From a virus, in IMG/VR virus record IMGVR_UViG_3300008050_000027, positions 29,670 to 93,669 of that record: a stretch of DNA of 64,000 nt; one strand, 5' to 3'. Within the stretch, counting starts at the first letter, position 1. The number at the start of each line of letters is the position of its first letter. Below the pieces are notes generated by a model, which had not been told where the DNA came from, did not search any database, and was given only the letters and a program-made list of their open reading frames with translations. Positions 10,201 to 17,319 of the stretch are shown here, piece after piece. The position numbers and the translations under genes were made by a program.

Positions 10201-10779
10201 AAGATCACCAAATGCTTTTCGAACCTCTTCAGTAGATGTAGCAATTGCTTGCATGATTCCGCGGAGTTTGTTCGCGGTCATTATTAGACCATCCAAAACA
10301 CCTAGCGGGATGCTTAAAATTGCCTTACCGATATCGAGGAATGCACCAGCAACAGACATTGTTAGTCCAGTTAGTGACTTTAGTAGATTTATCGAAAACA
10401 TAAACCCAGACGCTAGACCATCTAAGAAAGCTAACGCTGCAATTTTTGCTTTGGGTATTTCACCGCTAAAGGCTAGAAGCATACTTTTCATACCCTTCAT
10501 TGAGCCCTTAGACTTTAAGAAGGCTTTTGCGACAGCTCCCATTGATGAAGAAACACCAACACCAGTCTCCTCTGCTGTAGCAGCAGCTTCGCTCAATGCT
10601 TCATTCATACCCCTGATTGACTCAGTGACATCGCCAGTATCTGCGCCCTCAAGAGCCTTAACAAGCCCAGCAGCTAAACCGATCTGCCCTTTGAGCAGCT
10701 CAGACTGCGTTTTGAGCATTTTGGTGCGACTTGTAGCAAGCTTATTAAGCTGTTGCTGTATTTCTATCTGGGAAGCCAT
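7246..10779 (-). CDS. Tail tape measure protein
   Basis: A 1177-residue protein with the composition expected of a tape measure: long Ala/Gly/Leu/Lys helices, an N-terminal coiled coil (residues about 1-60), several hydrophobic blocks in the first 250 residues and a strongly hydrophobic central region (about 640-740, with runs such as LLWVPALIGMFAALGVGVSA). It also has a short GMGGYSSYIGL segment and a C-terminal IASPSKVMMSIGKDMAAGVG motif, which is a common tape-measure signature. The gene follows the tail chaperone pair and precedes baseplate genes, as in other contractile phages. By the usual rule of about 0.15 nm per residue the tail would be near 175 nm, but this is only an estimate. Confidence 0.85.
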   Translation of the reverse strand: MASQIEIQQQLNKLATSRTKMLKTQSELLKGQIGLAAGLVKALEGADTGDVTESIRGMNEALSEAAATAEETGVGVSSSMGAVAKAFLKSKGSMKGMKSMLLAFSGEIPKAKIAALAFLDGLASGFMFSINLLKSLTGLTMSVAGAFLDIGKAILSIPLGVLDGLIMTANKLRGIMQAIATSTEEVRKAFGDLVSGPGLAVVSTAKSLTGELEKSGLTGYRVFGNLAERLDYVNKLAQGMNGSFEMFKREISGPVGTAILLMQKGLGATAEDMGGLARKALAMGSSLEKELRDASKYALSFGNAFGLSIKNIGRDIAAMSKDVQNFGNLGPRALAKVSVYSKKLGIEFKSLLGIVEQFDTFESAAISSAKLSQAFGANVDAIRLMRAENPADRLEELRRGFFAAGQSAEKLTRQELKLLSQTTGLNAETARTVFSQKNMGVTMAQLEKQGKIAQNRQITTAQAVQKLASSIERIIKPFREFTGFLTAFADGFARGVFGAKDFRTMLTGLYGALRKTYMIGIRVGKIFVDMFPGVKDMVNVLNDFFSVSKKGSEFKKFIESVEKSFKSFFSSVITGDVKTVGNLLSDLEDSFGILDAEGKGKKFIEGFKKFGRGIGLVMGQLIKIIQPEIEKILNDVWKKIEPSVMKGAVAIGALFFATMFSAGVIKAGVSFLVVSLGEALIAAFAGGTAASSFAAAAGAVSSVLFNPLLWVPALIGMFAALGVGVSAGMKKFGPTFTKEFGAGTSAAMASAAAGMIDTLTFGLLGKGTSETAGRWIGQFAQAAGGYIKTIFGPAVFMNIKKQLDAGIKLLASLGDFAKAIFSGDMGVIKLKALEFGSALLASLYTAITEGIPMLYNLGERLLGAVVMKGIPWLFDFIQGTLIPGLLEIAAKVLSVVSHIISGMFKRMSSFSESIPLIGGLLAPIFEFLGDTFELIGDVFGFLGEKLNDFRVMIKGMGGYSSYIGLIFEMMKLMAEDALEYVGEFFTVKYWKDLGSNIMKGLVGGLKGIGTTLSAPFKGGISKIKKALGIASPSKVMMSIGKDMAAGVGVGVRGIPDALEAASKIGVTRVKSAFDKISQLDNAFIRKARKTSTLQATGAIDDLVKEASAVSDTVESIKTLDIDAKLKQLGDKLGIEGDELTIKHRDSKFIINLNVTMEADKLVKVLAESGVVTTEISR

Positions 10780-10845
10780 ATCAAACCCTCGTGTTAATAA
10801 GTATTATGTTAGACGAAACGTGTACTTATTAATAAATGTTCAATA

Positions 10846-11127
10846 CTAGAGAGGGAAAGGAACGCCGAGCTTTTTTTCGAAGTCACTTGATGTGGCATTT
10901 TTTGCTTGTAGCTTGTTCATAATCGTCTCTGCGGTTGCACCGGGACGATTCAATTCTTCTTGAAACTTCTTTGTTGCAATTAAAGCTGCCTTGACGACCT
11001 CGACCTGTTCAGACGTTCCGTGTATCTTTAAATTAGATATTTTGCCAAGTGCTGAGGCTGCGACACCCGCAAGAAATAGTTTTCCTACAGTACTAATGCC
11101 AAAATCGTCGAATATACTTTCATTCAT
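10846..11127 (-). CDS. Small conserved tail-region protein
   Basis: A 93-residue protein lying between the tail chaperone and the tape measure. It has a short acidic start (MNESIFDDFGIS), a hydrophobic helix at about residues 13-30 (TVGKLFLAGVAASALGKI) and an amphipathic lysine/glutamate-rich helix. The product ends KKLGVPFPL. No domain is recognised. The gap to the tape measure start is 66 bases and holds no gene. A role in tail assembly is inferred from its position only. Confidence 0.55.
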   Translation of the reverse strand: MNESIFDDFGISTVGKLFLAGVAASALGKISNLKIHGTSEQVEVVKAALIATKKFQEELNRPGATAETIMNKLQAKNATSSDFEKKLGVPFPL

Positions 11128-11145
11128 AAAAACTCCTATGTTTAA

Positions 11146-11388
11146 CTATTGAAGAAACCTTTGCATGTTATCAGATATTTGCTGATTTTCTCTTGGAGTA
11201 TGATTTCTAGGAACATTAGGCGATGCATCATTTTCATCACCCTTTTGCAACTCCCTGTTTGTTCTGTTGATGAACCAGCGCCTGTATGTAACTGGGATAT
11301 TCCAAGCAGCCTCGAATGAAAAATTCGAGTGCCACATCAACAGAAAAATGGGTTCTAGAAAAATTTCATGATCACTCGGCGTTAGGCC
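11146..11388 (-). CDS. C-terminal frameshift extension of tail chaperone
   Basis: This frame continues the preceding gp26-like gene if the ribosome shifts +1 (or -2) at the T7 run at 11389-11395. The joined sequence then reads GLTPSDHEIFLEPIFLLMWH followed by FSFEAAWNIPVTYRRWFINR. This has the hallmarks of a tail-assembly chaperone C-terminus: LTP...E..F.L, an amphipathic block, a Pro, and an R-x-W-x-I-x-R motif. A free-standing ATG exists at 11340, but it would remove the conserved LTPSDHEIFLEP segment, which is good evidence that the real product is the fusion. The tail after residue 50 is polar (GDENDASPNVP). Pairs of this kind immediately before the tape measure gene are the rule in many tailed phages. 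Confidence 0.7.
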   Translation of the reverse strand, partial: GLTPSDHEIFLEPIFLLMWHSNFSFEAAWNIPVTYRRWFINRTNRELQKGDENDASPNVPRNHTPRENQQISDNMQRFLQ

Positions 11389-12214
11389 AAAAAAAGTTGG
11401 CCCCTAAGGGCATCGTTACCTCCCACTCATTGTCACATTTAGAGCATGTCATACCATGTTCCATATCGATACCAGGTTCATTATTCTGTATATATTTTAG
11501 AAGATACTGTGAATCAGCGGCCGGCATTGTAGGGATTGCTCTTGCCAACTCTGCGCGATCGGTGACGCCATTAATCGACACAATTGATGCCAGCAGACCA
11601 GATGTAATCAATTCGCTACTAGCATCACCAAGAGACTTCTTTCTCTTTGTAGAAACCAGCGTCATTTCTTCTTCATCATGACCAGTTAAAAATCTAAATC
11701 TAACTAGATACTTTGACATCGGTAATCTTGTTTCGAACACATTTGTATTTGGCTCGACTGAATCTATATTCAATTTCTTTAATTCAAGCTTATTTAATTC
11801 AAACGTCCTCTCTTCTTTATGAGTACAATTCGGGCATTCAACCTTTGCTGGATATGAAGCGCCATACCCTGAAATTCGTAGGGCGATCATAAGTGTGTTT
11901 CTATCGCCGACGAGCATTTCTCTTACGTCGATCGCTTTGTTTACTAAACTTGAATTTAGTAGATGAGACATTAATGTCCCTTTTTTCGCAAGGGCTGCAT
12001 TAGTTAAGATGTTTTCTTGTGCTGCCGTCATTGCGTTGATATCAATTGCTACACTATCACATAATGCACTGCCTTGTGGGTAAACAGCACCCTGTGATGG
12101 AACAGGAACACTAATGGAGGGAACATTAAATGTTAAACCACCAGGCGGAGCACTAGACATTTCATCTACTGCAGCTTTCTTATCAAAAATTTCATTTTTT
12201 CTAGTTTTTCCCAT
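11372..12214 (-). CDS. 26: gp26-like baseplate / tail assembly chaperone
   Basis: A 280-residue protein resembling the T4 gp26 baseplate family. The N-terminus is disordered, then comes a helical core (AMTAAQENILTNAALAKKGT, VDVREML-like GDRNTLMIALRISGYG). It carries two paired cysteine motifs, ECPNC at about residue 139 and TCSKC near residue 256, which probably bind zinc. The frame-0 product ends ANFFWPNAE just after a TTTTTTT run; shifting there fuses it to the 11146-11388 extension. It precedes the tape measure, as tail chaperones do. The family call rests on the double zinc motif, length and position. Whether it acts in the baseplate (T4 gp26) or as the long/short chaperone is open. Confidence 0.65.
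   Translation of the reverse strand: MGKTRKNEIFDKKAAVDEMSSAPPGGLTFNVPSISVPVPSQGAVYPQGSALCDSVAIDINAMTAAQENILTNAALAKKGTLMSHLLNSSLVNKAIDVREMLVGDRNTLMIALRISGYGASYPAKVECPNCTHKEERTFELNKLELKKLNIDSVEPNTNVFETRLPMSKYLVRFRFLTGHDEEEMTLVSTKRKKSLGDASSELITSGLLASIVSINGVTDRAELARAIPTMPAADSQYLLKYIQNNEPGIDMEHGMTCSKCDNEWEVTMPLGANFFWPNAE
11389..11395 (-). other. Candidate frameshift site (T7 run)
   Basis: On the coding strand the sequence is AAC TTT TTT TGG CCT. Skipping one T (or stepping back two) moves translation into the frame that encodes the conserved chaperone C-terminus. A -1 slip instead meets TAA three codons later. If the true run were six Ts, the two ORFs would be one continuous gene, so a homopolymer sequencing error is the main alternative. 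Confidence 0.5.
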
Positions 12215-12398
12215 ATTACCCCACTATTTTATATCATAGCATTCAAAAGTAAATACTACCTAGTGTAAAGTTATGGAAAGATTATTTGTTACATTAGCAC
12301 TCAAAGCATGCATACGAGATGCCAGAATGCTCTCTAATCGCTGTTAATGATGTATGTAATAAACACATCATATGAAAATTCAATGTATAAGATGTACA
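12215..12398. other. Intergenic gap, nothing recognised
   Basis: A 184-bp AT-rich gap between the chaperone gene and the 123-residue structural gene. A 24-codon minus-strand ORF ending in CFEC lies inside it, but it has no ribosome binding site. I see no clear promoter or terminator. Confidence 0.4.
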
Positions 12399-12770
12399 TT
12401 AGATTATTGTGACGTCACGAATGCTGACTAGTATCTCGACTTCATCAGCAGGCTCGGCTTCTGCATCTATTCTTGTTACAATAACATTCGCTTTATTTGA
12501 CTCGTCAAAGTAAATGATGCCTGTATCCCCATCAGCAACAACCGCATTTGAACCAGAGCCTATAAGCTGCGCTGTTACTCTATACTGGCCATAGGGTAGT
12601 CTCTTATTAATGTCATATTCAACTTCATATTTTCTACCAGATCCGCCACGGCTCCCAATTCTACGTGCGGGTGCGTCACCGACTGTAAATACTAAAGCTA
12701 AACCATACCCACGGGTAATAATTTTGCCATCGGGCCCAAAACCTCTTGTGATTATCTGTGCGTTTGCCAT
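12399..12770 (-). CDS. Small beta-rich tail-region protein
   Basis: A 123-residue protein, mostly predicted beta strand. It starts with a duplicated hexad, IITRGFGPDGKIITRGYG, followed by LALVFTVGDAP, an Arg/Gly-rich loop, and a C-terminal strand run (ANVIVTRIDAE, VEILVSIRDVTII). The repeated IITRG(F/Y)G motif suggests a small beta-barrel or decoration protein of the virion. It is the first minus-strand gene of the tail block, just after the plus-strand kinase-like gene; the two start codons face away from each other across 45 bases. The function is unknown, and structural is an inference from neighbours. Confidence 0.5.
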   Translation of the reverse strand: MANAQIITRGFGPDGKIITRGYGLALVFTVGDAPARRIGSRGGSGRKYEVEYDINKRLPYGQYRVTAQLIGSGSNAVVADGDTGIIYFDESNKANVIVTRIDAEAEPADEVEILVSIRDVTII

Positions 12771-12786
12771 CTAGTCCTGTGTTTAT

Positions 12787-12794
12787 TATAAATA
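12787..12794 (+). promoter_or_regulatory. T4-type late promoter candidate (TATAAATA)
   Basis: An exact TATAAATA lies 21 bases before the ATG of the only plus-strand gene in this region. T4 late promoters consist of this single -10 element. The leader would be only about 10-15 bases and I see no strong ribosome binding site, so use of this promoter is plausible but unproven. Confidence 0.45.
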
Positions 12795-12815
12795 ATAAAT
12801 AAGCTTTATATAATT

Positions 12816-13451
12816 ATGAATATGAAACCGCTTAATGAATTTATTAGTTACGTGTTAAGTGAGCGCAAGAGAACCTTTACATTTAATGCCTTCAGACATT
12901 TGACTGATCTTGGTGAGATGCTGCGTTATCTTGATGCCACCTTACGAATGCAGCAAGCAGGTGTAGGGTCATCCAGGAGAGCATACAGAATTAATAGCAG
13001 AAAGGTTATAAAAATAGCTATGAACTCTCAGGGAATCGCGCAAAACAAAGCAGAGATAGAAACATACACAGACCCAGAAGCGAAACCACTCATGGCAAAA
13101 ATCTTTGATTATCATGATAAATTTTTGTGGCTGGAAGTTGAGCACTTGCAAAAAGTTGACAATAAAACATTTAAGATGGATACTGGCATTTACTTTTATG
13201 ATTTTTGTGACTGCATTTCTGGCGTGCTTTTAGATAATGAGCCAATTGAGAGTGTTATCGGTGACATAGATGATAAAAGAGCCATTAAGCTGATAAAAGA
13301 TACTATTGGGTTTGCCAGATCAACCGGTACTGTTGTTAATGATCTATTGGCCGGAGAGCAATGGGGTAAGACTGCAGACGGGCGCTACGTAGTTCTGGAT
13401 TATGGGTTTAATAAAGAAGTAGCGCATTTATACGGCTTCACGCAGTTCTAG
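12816..13451 (+). CDS. Kinase-like protein with possible capsid-targeting N-terminus
   Basis: A 211-residue protein on the strand opposite to the bulk of the genome. It shows protein-kinase-like landmarks in order: a glycine-rich loop GVGSSRRAYRI (about 49-59), the beta-3 lysine in KVIKIAMNSQG, an acidic helix QNKAEIETY, a hinge-like FLWLEVEHL, NDLLAGEQWG in the catalytic-loop position, and DGRYVVLDYGF as the DFG-type metal motif. There is no canonical HRD. The first 16 residues (MNMKPLNEFISYVLSE) resemble the T4 capsid-targeting peptide (MKTYQEFIAE) and end L-S-E, but the next residue is Arg, not Ala or Gly. It converges with the beta-helix gene with no space between stops. Kinase activity is inferred and untested. 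Confidence 0.55.
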   Translation: MNMKPLNEFISYVLSERKRTFTFNAFRHLTDLGEMLRYLDATLRMQQAGVGSSRRAYRINSRKVIKIAMNSQGIAQNKAEIETYTDPEAKPLMAKIFDYHDKFLWLEVEHLQKVDNKTFKMDTGIYFYDFCDCISGVLLDNEPIESVIGDIDDKRAIKLIKDTIGFARSTGTVVNDLLAGEQWGKTADGRYVVLDYGFNKEVAHLYGFTQF

Positions 13452-14858
13452 CTATTTAGCAACCCAAACTTGAGGGCCACCGACACATTTGCCTCTGTTT
13501 ATAATGGTGCCCTGACAAACGCACACAGCTTCCAATGGCTCACCTTTTAAGGGAGCATTATTTACAATTCGTGAGCCAACCAAAGATGATGCACATGATT
13601 TTCCAACTCTAATTTTGCCCCAACATTTTTCTATTGTAGCATTGGGCTTACTTTCGTAAATACACCCTTGCATCCCAACCCAAGCTCGATTAGGTGTCAA
13701 CTTTGTTCCATGGCTCGTTTGTGATCTATGTGTTGTCATAGACAGATCAGAACCTGACAATTGACCAACACGCCAGCCGAAGACTCCAAACTCTGGTTTC
13801 CATCCCATATCAACAAGCTGCCTGCCACTACTGAATGCGAATGGGGTATCTCTATGTAATCCGAGCAGACCCGTTCCATCTGCATATCGTATACTACCTT
13901 TAAGATGATGACCACGAAGTTGTACGACGGAATCATCACCTGCATTTTGTATATTACCTCCGATGACAGTAATATTACCACCAAGAAATGAACCGACTGC
14001 TGATCCTTCTTGGTATGGGTTAATGATAGCAGATGGTGCATTGTTATTGCCAACGCTGATTATATACGACGGAAACTCTTTTTTTGTCTTTGTATTCCAC
14101 ACATATGCAACTTGTGGAGAGATAATCGTATTGCCCAAAAAGCTCTGTTCTTTCCATCCCCAGCAATCTGTTACAGCTTTTTCGCAAACGTTACTGATAT
14201 CGACATGTTCAAAGTGACCAGCATTTGCATCAGCACCACGGACATACAATCCCCATGATGCCATATTACGAATTTGTACTGAGGAGAGATAGACACCATT
14301 GGCATTGCCTTGTGGGTATGTTGCCTCAATTCTGAGGCCCATACTATACCATCTTATCTCGACATCGCGTAACGCGATTCTTGCAGACGCAGTAATGCCT
14401 GTTGCACCTTGTGATTTAGAAGTTCCCCATACCGACAGCTTTTCTAGTGTTGCATCGCCCTTAAACCCTCTAGGCATTGGGCTTGCACACGCAGGATCGG
14501 TTTCTTTTCCACCAGCACATACACGAGTCGTGATACCTCTATCTATCTCAAGAATACTGCAGCTTGTGCCGCACCCAATGATGTAATGCCCTCTATAAAG
14601 AATAAGTTCTTGTAATCTGTATACGTTATTTCCAAGCTTTATTTCGCCGACCCTGTATAGATCTCTACGAGATGATGAGGGTTCTATAGAGCGGAATGCA
14701 CGATCAAAAACATCATCCCAATATTCACCAGAGTTTGGGCATTGCTTTACTACAGAGCCATCATCTTTTTTAATAGAATTACAAAAATTTTCTACTTCAA
14801 CAGCAAAAGCTGGAGCAGAAAATAACATCATTATAAGCAGGAACAAGACATTCTTCAT
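13452..14858 (-). CDS. Exported Cys-rich beta-helix protein
   Basis: A 468-residue protein with a clear Sec signal peptide: MKN, then a hydrophobic core (VLFLLIMMLFSAPAFA) and a predicted AFA cleavage site near residue 19. The mature part has repeating short strands and Asn/Gly turns (GVYLSSVQIRN, GLYVRGADANAG, GGNITVIGGNIQNAGDDS), typical of a right-handed parallel beta-helix such as pectate-lyase-like proteins. Many cysteines (CGTSC, DPAC, CVCQG, GKCVGG) fit disulfides outside the cytoplasm. No catalytic residues could be identified. It follows nadV by 40 bases and its start is buried in a hairpin. Phages rarely encode such proteins. Possible roles are a cell-surface function, superinfection exclusion or polysaccharide binding; none is shown. 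Confidence 0.6.
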   Translation of the reverse strand: MKNVLFLLIMMLFSAPAFAVEVENFCNSIKKDDGSVVKQCPNSGEYWDDVFDRAFRSIEPSSSRRDLYRVGEIKLGNNVYRLQELILYRGHYIIGCGTSCSILEIDRGITTRVCAGGKETDPACASPMPRGFKGDATLEKLSVWGTSKSQGATGITASARIALRDVEIRWYSMGLRIEATYPQGNANGVYLSSVQIRNMASWGLYVRGADANAGHFEHVDISNVCEKAVTDCWGWKEQSFLGNTIISPQVAYVWNTKTKKEFPSYIISVGNNNAPSAIINPYQEGSAVGSFLGGNITVIGGNIQNAGDDSVVQLRGHHLKGSIRYADGTGLLGLHRDTPFAFSSGRQLVDMGWKPEFGVFGWRVGQLSGSDLSMTTHRSQTSHGTKLTPNRAWVGMQGCIYESKPNATIEKCWGKIRVGKSCASSLVGSRIVNNAPLKGEPLEAVCVCQGTIINRGKCVGGPQVWVAK

Positions 14859-14883
14859 GCAAATAAATATGAAGAATGTCTTG
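14844..14883 (-). promoter_or_regulatory. 15-bp perfect hairpin over the start codon
   Basis: The arms at 14844-14858 and 14869-14883 are perfect inverted repeats of 15 bases with a 10-base loop. On the minus-strand RNA the downstream arm is ATGAAGAATGTCTTG, exactly the first five codons of the exported protein gene, so the start codon is fully paired. There is no U-tract, which argues against a plain terminator. T4 genes e and soc are known to use such hairpins to block translation from early read-through RNA. Confidence 0.7.
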
Positions 14884-14898
14884 CTTTATTAAGAATTA

Positions 14899-16311
14899 TT
14901 ATTTCAATCTAGCACGTTGACGAACGTCAGCGAGTGTTTGATCACTCATTAATTTTCCATCTCTAAAAACGACATTTAACATGTCAACAGCATCCGGAAT
15001 CTGTAAATCATCAGTTACCGTCATATACTCTGATCCATTCGTTGGTGTAACGAATGATGGGTGTGACAATAATCTAAGGCGACCCTTTTTACTATTTTTC
15101 GAGGGCATTGTCGCCGGCCTTTTAAAAACATCACGCTGCTGCCCATTTACGACGGCACTTGAGCACTTAAATGCAAATTGACATGTGTCTCTATTACAAT
15201 CTTGTAACAAGCCGCCGCCAGAACCAAAGACAACATTATCGAGACTATACCCTGCTTCTAGTACGGCATCAATAATTTCACTTAAGGTGCGACGATTGAT
15301 GCCATCGCCCTGAATCACTCTTACTTGTGGTGGTAACATACGGTAACCTTTGTCATTGTAAGCACCCCCAAATTCAGTGTCTAAAATCCTTAGGAGGGCA
15401 GGTACGACCTTTCTGGGATCACCTGAATCTGGTCGAATGACCACCGTACCATCTCTTGCCAAGACAGCTTCCTTTAATTCTCTACCCCAAAGCCTTTTTG
15501 TCGCTTCGTATATATCCCAAGAATCAGACACAACAGCTACTGGCCCAGTAGGAAATTGTTCTAACATATTTTTATATGCTTCTAACTCACTGGCCTCGCC
15601 CCAGCTCGTAATAGTTGAGTGCTCGGCGGCGGGAATACTAACCCCTGCCATATTATGGCCGTAGTACTCTCGTAAGAACTGGATTGCCGGAAGAGTATCT
15701 GATCCACTGAAGTTCACTAGATGTGCTGCGCCACCCATAGCTGCAGATTCCATAGATGTTGAACCTCTGCAACCAAAATCATGCAACTTATACTGTAGGC
15801 CAAGCAGATCGTCAGCAGAACGCTTAAGCCCACTCTTAATAGCTTTCTTCATTTCCCTTGAAATGGTCGCGACCGTTGATGTATACCAGCATTGAACTAA
15901 CAATGTCTCAACGTAATTGGTCAACCACCAACACTGTGGATCTGTATTCTCCACAGTCATCATTACATTTCTTGGCTTGATTGGCATTCCCTCAGGAACT
16001 GCCTTAATTTCAATTGGCAGCCGGCCATCATGCTTTTCTAGGATATATTCCCAGCCCTTTCTATAGAACATGTCTGAGTTGCCAAAATGATCAGCAAAGT
16101 ATATTGAAGCTTCATTGATCTTTTCTTGTGTTACAACTTGACCAGCAAGATATCTCTTGATTAAATACTGTAAGCCGAAGAATACAACTTCTTCAAACTC
16201 GCCGCCCCTAGATTCAAAATAAGAATATATATTTGATGTATTAGGAGGATATTGTTTAGCGTGTGATGCTTTGTATGAATCAGAAAGTAGGATAATATTG
16301 TCGTTGATCAT
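14899..16311 (-). CDS. nadV: Nicotinamide phosphoribosyltransferase
   Basis: A 470-residue NAMPT-family enzyme, full length. It converts nicotinamide and PRPP to nicotinamide mononucleotide, the first step of two-step NAD salvage. Family signatures are obvious: SYKASHAKQYPPNTSNIYSY at the N-terminus, HDFGCRGSTSMESAA around residue 175, VAVVSDSWDIYEATKRLWG near 255, VIRPDSGDPRKVVPALL near 287, and VFGSGGGLLQDCNRDTCQFA near 360. Its start overlaps the stop of the upstream NMN adenylyltransferase gene by 4 bases, so the two form an operon. nadV plus an adenylyltransferase is known from vibriophage KVP40 and other large phages, where it rebuilds NAD, including after host NAD-depleting defence. 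Confidence 0.93.
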   Translation of the reverse strand: MINDNIILLSDSYKASHAKQYPPNTSNIYSYFESRGGEFEEVVFFGLQYLIKRYLAGQVVTQEKINEASIYFADHFGNSDMFYRKGWEYILEKHDGRLPIEIKAVPEGMPIKPRNVMMTVENTDPQCWWLTNYVETLLVQCWYTSTVATISREMKKAIKSGLKRSADDLLGLQYKLHDFGCRGSTSMESAAMGGAAHLVNFSGSDTLPAIQFLREYYGHNMAGVSIPAAEHSTITSWGEASELEAYKNMLEQFPTGPVAVVSDSWDIYEATKRLWGRELKEAVLARDGTVVIRPDSGDPRKVVPALLRILDTEFGGAYNDKGYRMLPPQVRVIQGDGINRRTLSEIIDAVLEAGYSLDNVVFGSGGGLLQDCNRDTCQFAFKCSSAVVNGQQRDVFKRPATMPSKNSKKGRLRLLSHPSFVTPTNGSEYMTVTDDLQIPDAVDMLNVVFRDGKLMSDQTLADVRQRARLK

Positions 16312-17207
16312 GGTAGGTATTCCTTTTTTAGAAAGTTGATAAGAGGTCTATGGCCCGGCATTATGCCTTCATGCGCTTTACGTAATTCGAACCATTTAAC
16401 TTCACACAGATCATCACCAGCAACAGCTTCTGTATCATCTATTCTAACAGCAAAGAGTGATGTTAGTAACCCTATTTCGCCGGCTTGCTTCATCCTCCAA
16501 TCACCAACGGGCGTACTCATAAGGTATTTAAAATCATCTTTAATAATATCAATTCCAGTTTCTTCTCTCAATTCTTTAGAAGCTTCACATTCAAGTGTTC
16601 TACCTTTATCAACCATTCCACCTGGCAAACGCCATTTTACTTCATTATTTTTTCTACCCAGGAGAACCATCATACCACTTGATCGAACTGTCAAGACTGC
16701 TATATCTACGCACATTTTGACATAAGGCCATGAATTTTGCGTTGAGTAAATTATTCCAGCTCTAAAGTCTGGAGAATTTCTTACAACTTTGCCTAAGTCC
16801 TCGCGTTGTTCTGTACCACTATGGTACCTTATCGCTGATTCTACCTTTACTGTAGTAAACCTCCCTTTGTAGTGAGATTGAAATGAATCTCTTCCACCAT
16901 ATAGCATGGCTTTTGATATATTGGGAATGACAGCAGTAACAGCTGAATCTAGTTGATCGCTCCATACCTCATCTGACTGTTTGTCGTGTAAAGGTAAGAG
17001 AATAGCATCTGGATACTCAGATTGAATTGCTCTTGCCCTTGTTTGGTAATCTAAAGGATCATGCTTTGTCCCTTGGATTGGTGATACACCAATAAAAATT
17101 ACTACTTTTCTATGATTTTCAAATGCCTTGTTTATAAGGAATCTGTGTCCCTCATGTAAGGACTCTACTTGGAAGCGCCCAACTATGACGCCAACATCTA
17201 CACTCAT
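16308..17207 (-). CDS. nadM: NMN adenylyltransferase / Nudix hydrolase
   Basis: A 299-residue two-domain protein. The N-terminal nucleotidyltransferase has GRFQVESLHEGHRFLI (residues 10-25) with the HxGH nucleotide-binding motif, and a later QGTKHDPLDYQTRARAIQSE segment typical of NadM. It makes NAD from NMN and ATP. The C-terminal Nudix domain has GGMVDKGRTLECEASKEL then REETG (about residues 197-220). The core EE-x-G is kept, but the usual GE and REL positions read GR and KEL, so hydrolase activity may be altered. The fusion matches the KVP40 type. It is followed with a 4-base overlap by nadV, together a complete route from nicotinamide to NAD. Confidence 0.9.
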   Translation of the reverse strand: MSVDVGVIVGRFQVESLHEGHRFLINKAFENHRKVVIFIGVSPIQGTKHDPLDYQTRARAIQSEYPDAILLPLHDKQSDEVWSDQLDSAVTAVIPNISKAMLYGGRDSFQSHYKGRFTTVKVESAIRYHSGTEQREDLGKVVRNSPDFRAGIIYSTQNSWPYVKMCVDIAVLTVRSSGMMVLLGRKNNEVKWRLPGGMVDKGRTLECEASKELREETGIDIIKDDFKYLMSTPVGDWRMKQAGEIGLLTSLFAVRIDDTEAVAGDDLCEVKWFELRKAHEGIMPGHRPLINFLKKEYLP

Positions 17208-17228
17208 TTTACTTCTCCAACCTACTTA

Positions 17229-17259
17229 ATTGGGTCTACATCGTGTAGGCCAATTTTTT
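17229..17259 (+). terminator. Candidate terminator upstream of NAD operon
   Basis: ATTGGGTCTACA and TGTAGGCCAAT can pair with one bulge and a 3-base loop, followed on the plus strand by six Ts. Read on the minus strand it lacks a T-run. It would stop plus-strand transcripts before the 17320 gene and could also act as a leader hairpin for the NAD operon. Confidence 0.35.
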
Positions 17260-17319
17260 GAGGTTAATTAAATTATTTTGTTAAATTATAATAACACTAT
17301 CATTATAATTTGTTCAACG

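Noticed and set aside
11146-11340. Independent 64-residue gene starting at ATG 11340
   Set aside because: The conserved chaperone segment LTPSDHEIFLEP lies upstream of this ATG in the same frame, so the frame is better explained as an extension of the preceding gene.
12215-12398. 24-codon minus-strand ORF ending CFEC
   Set aside because: No ribosome binding site and too short to support by composition.
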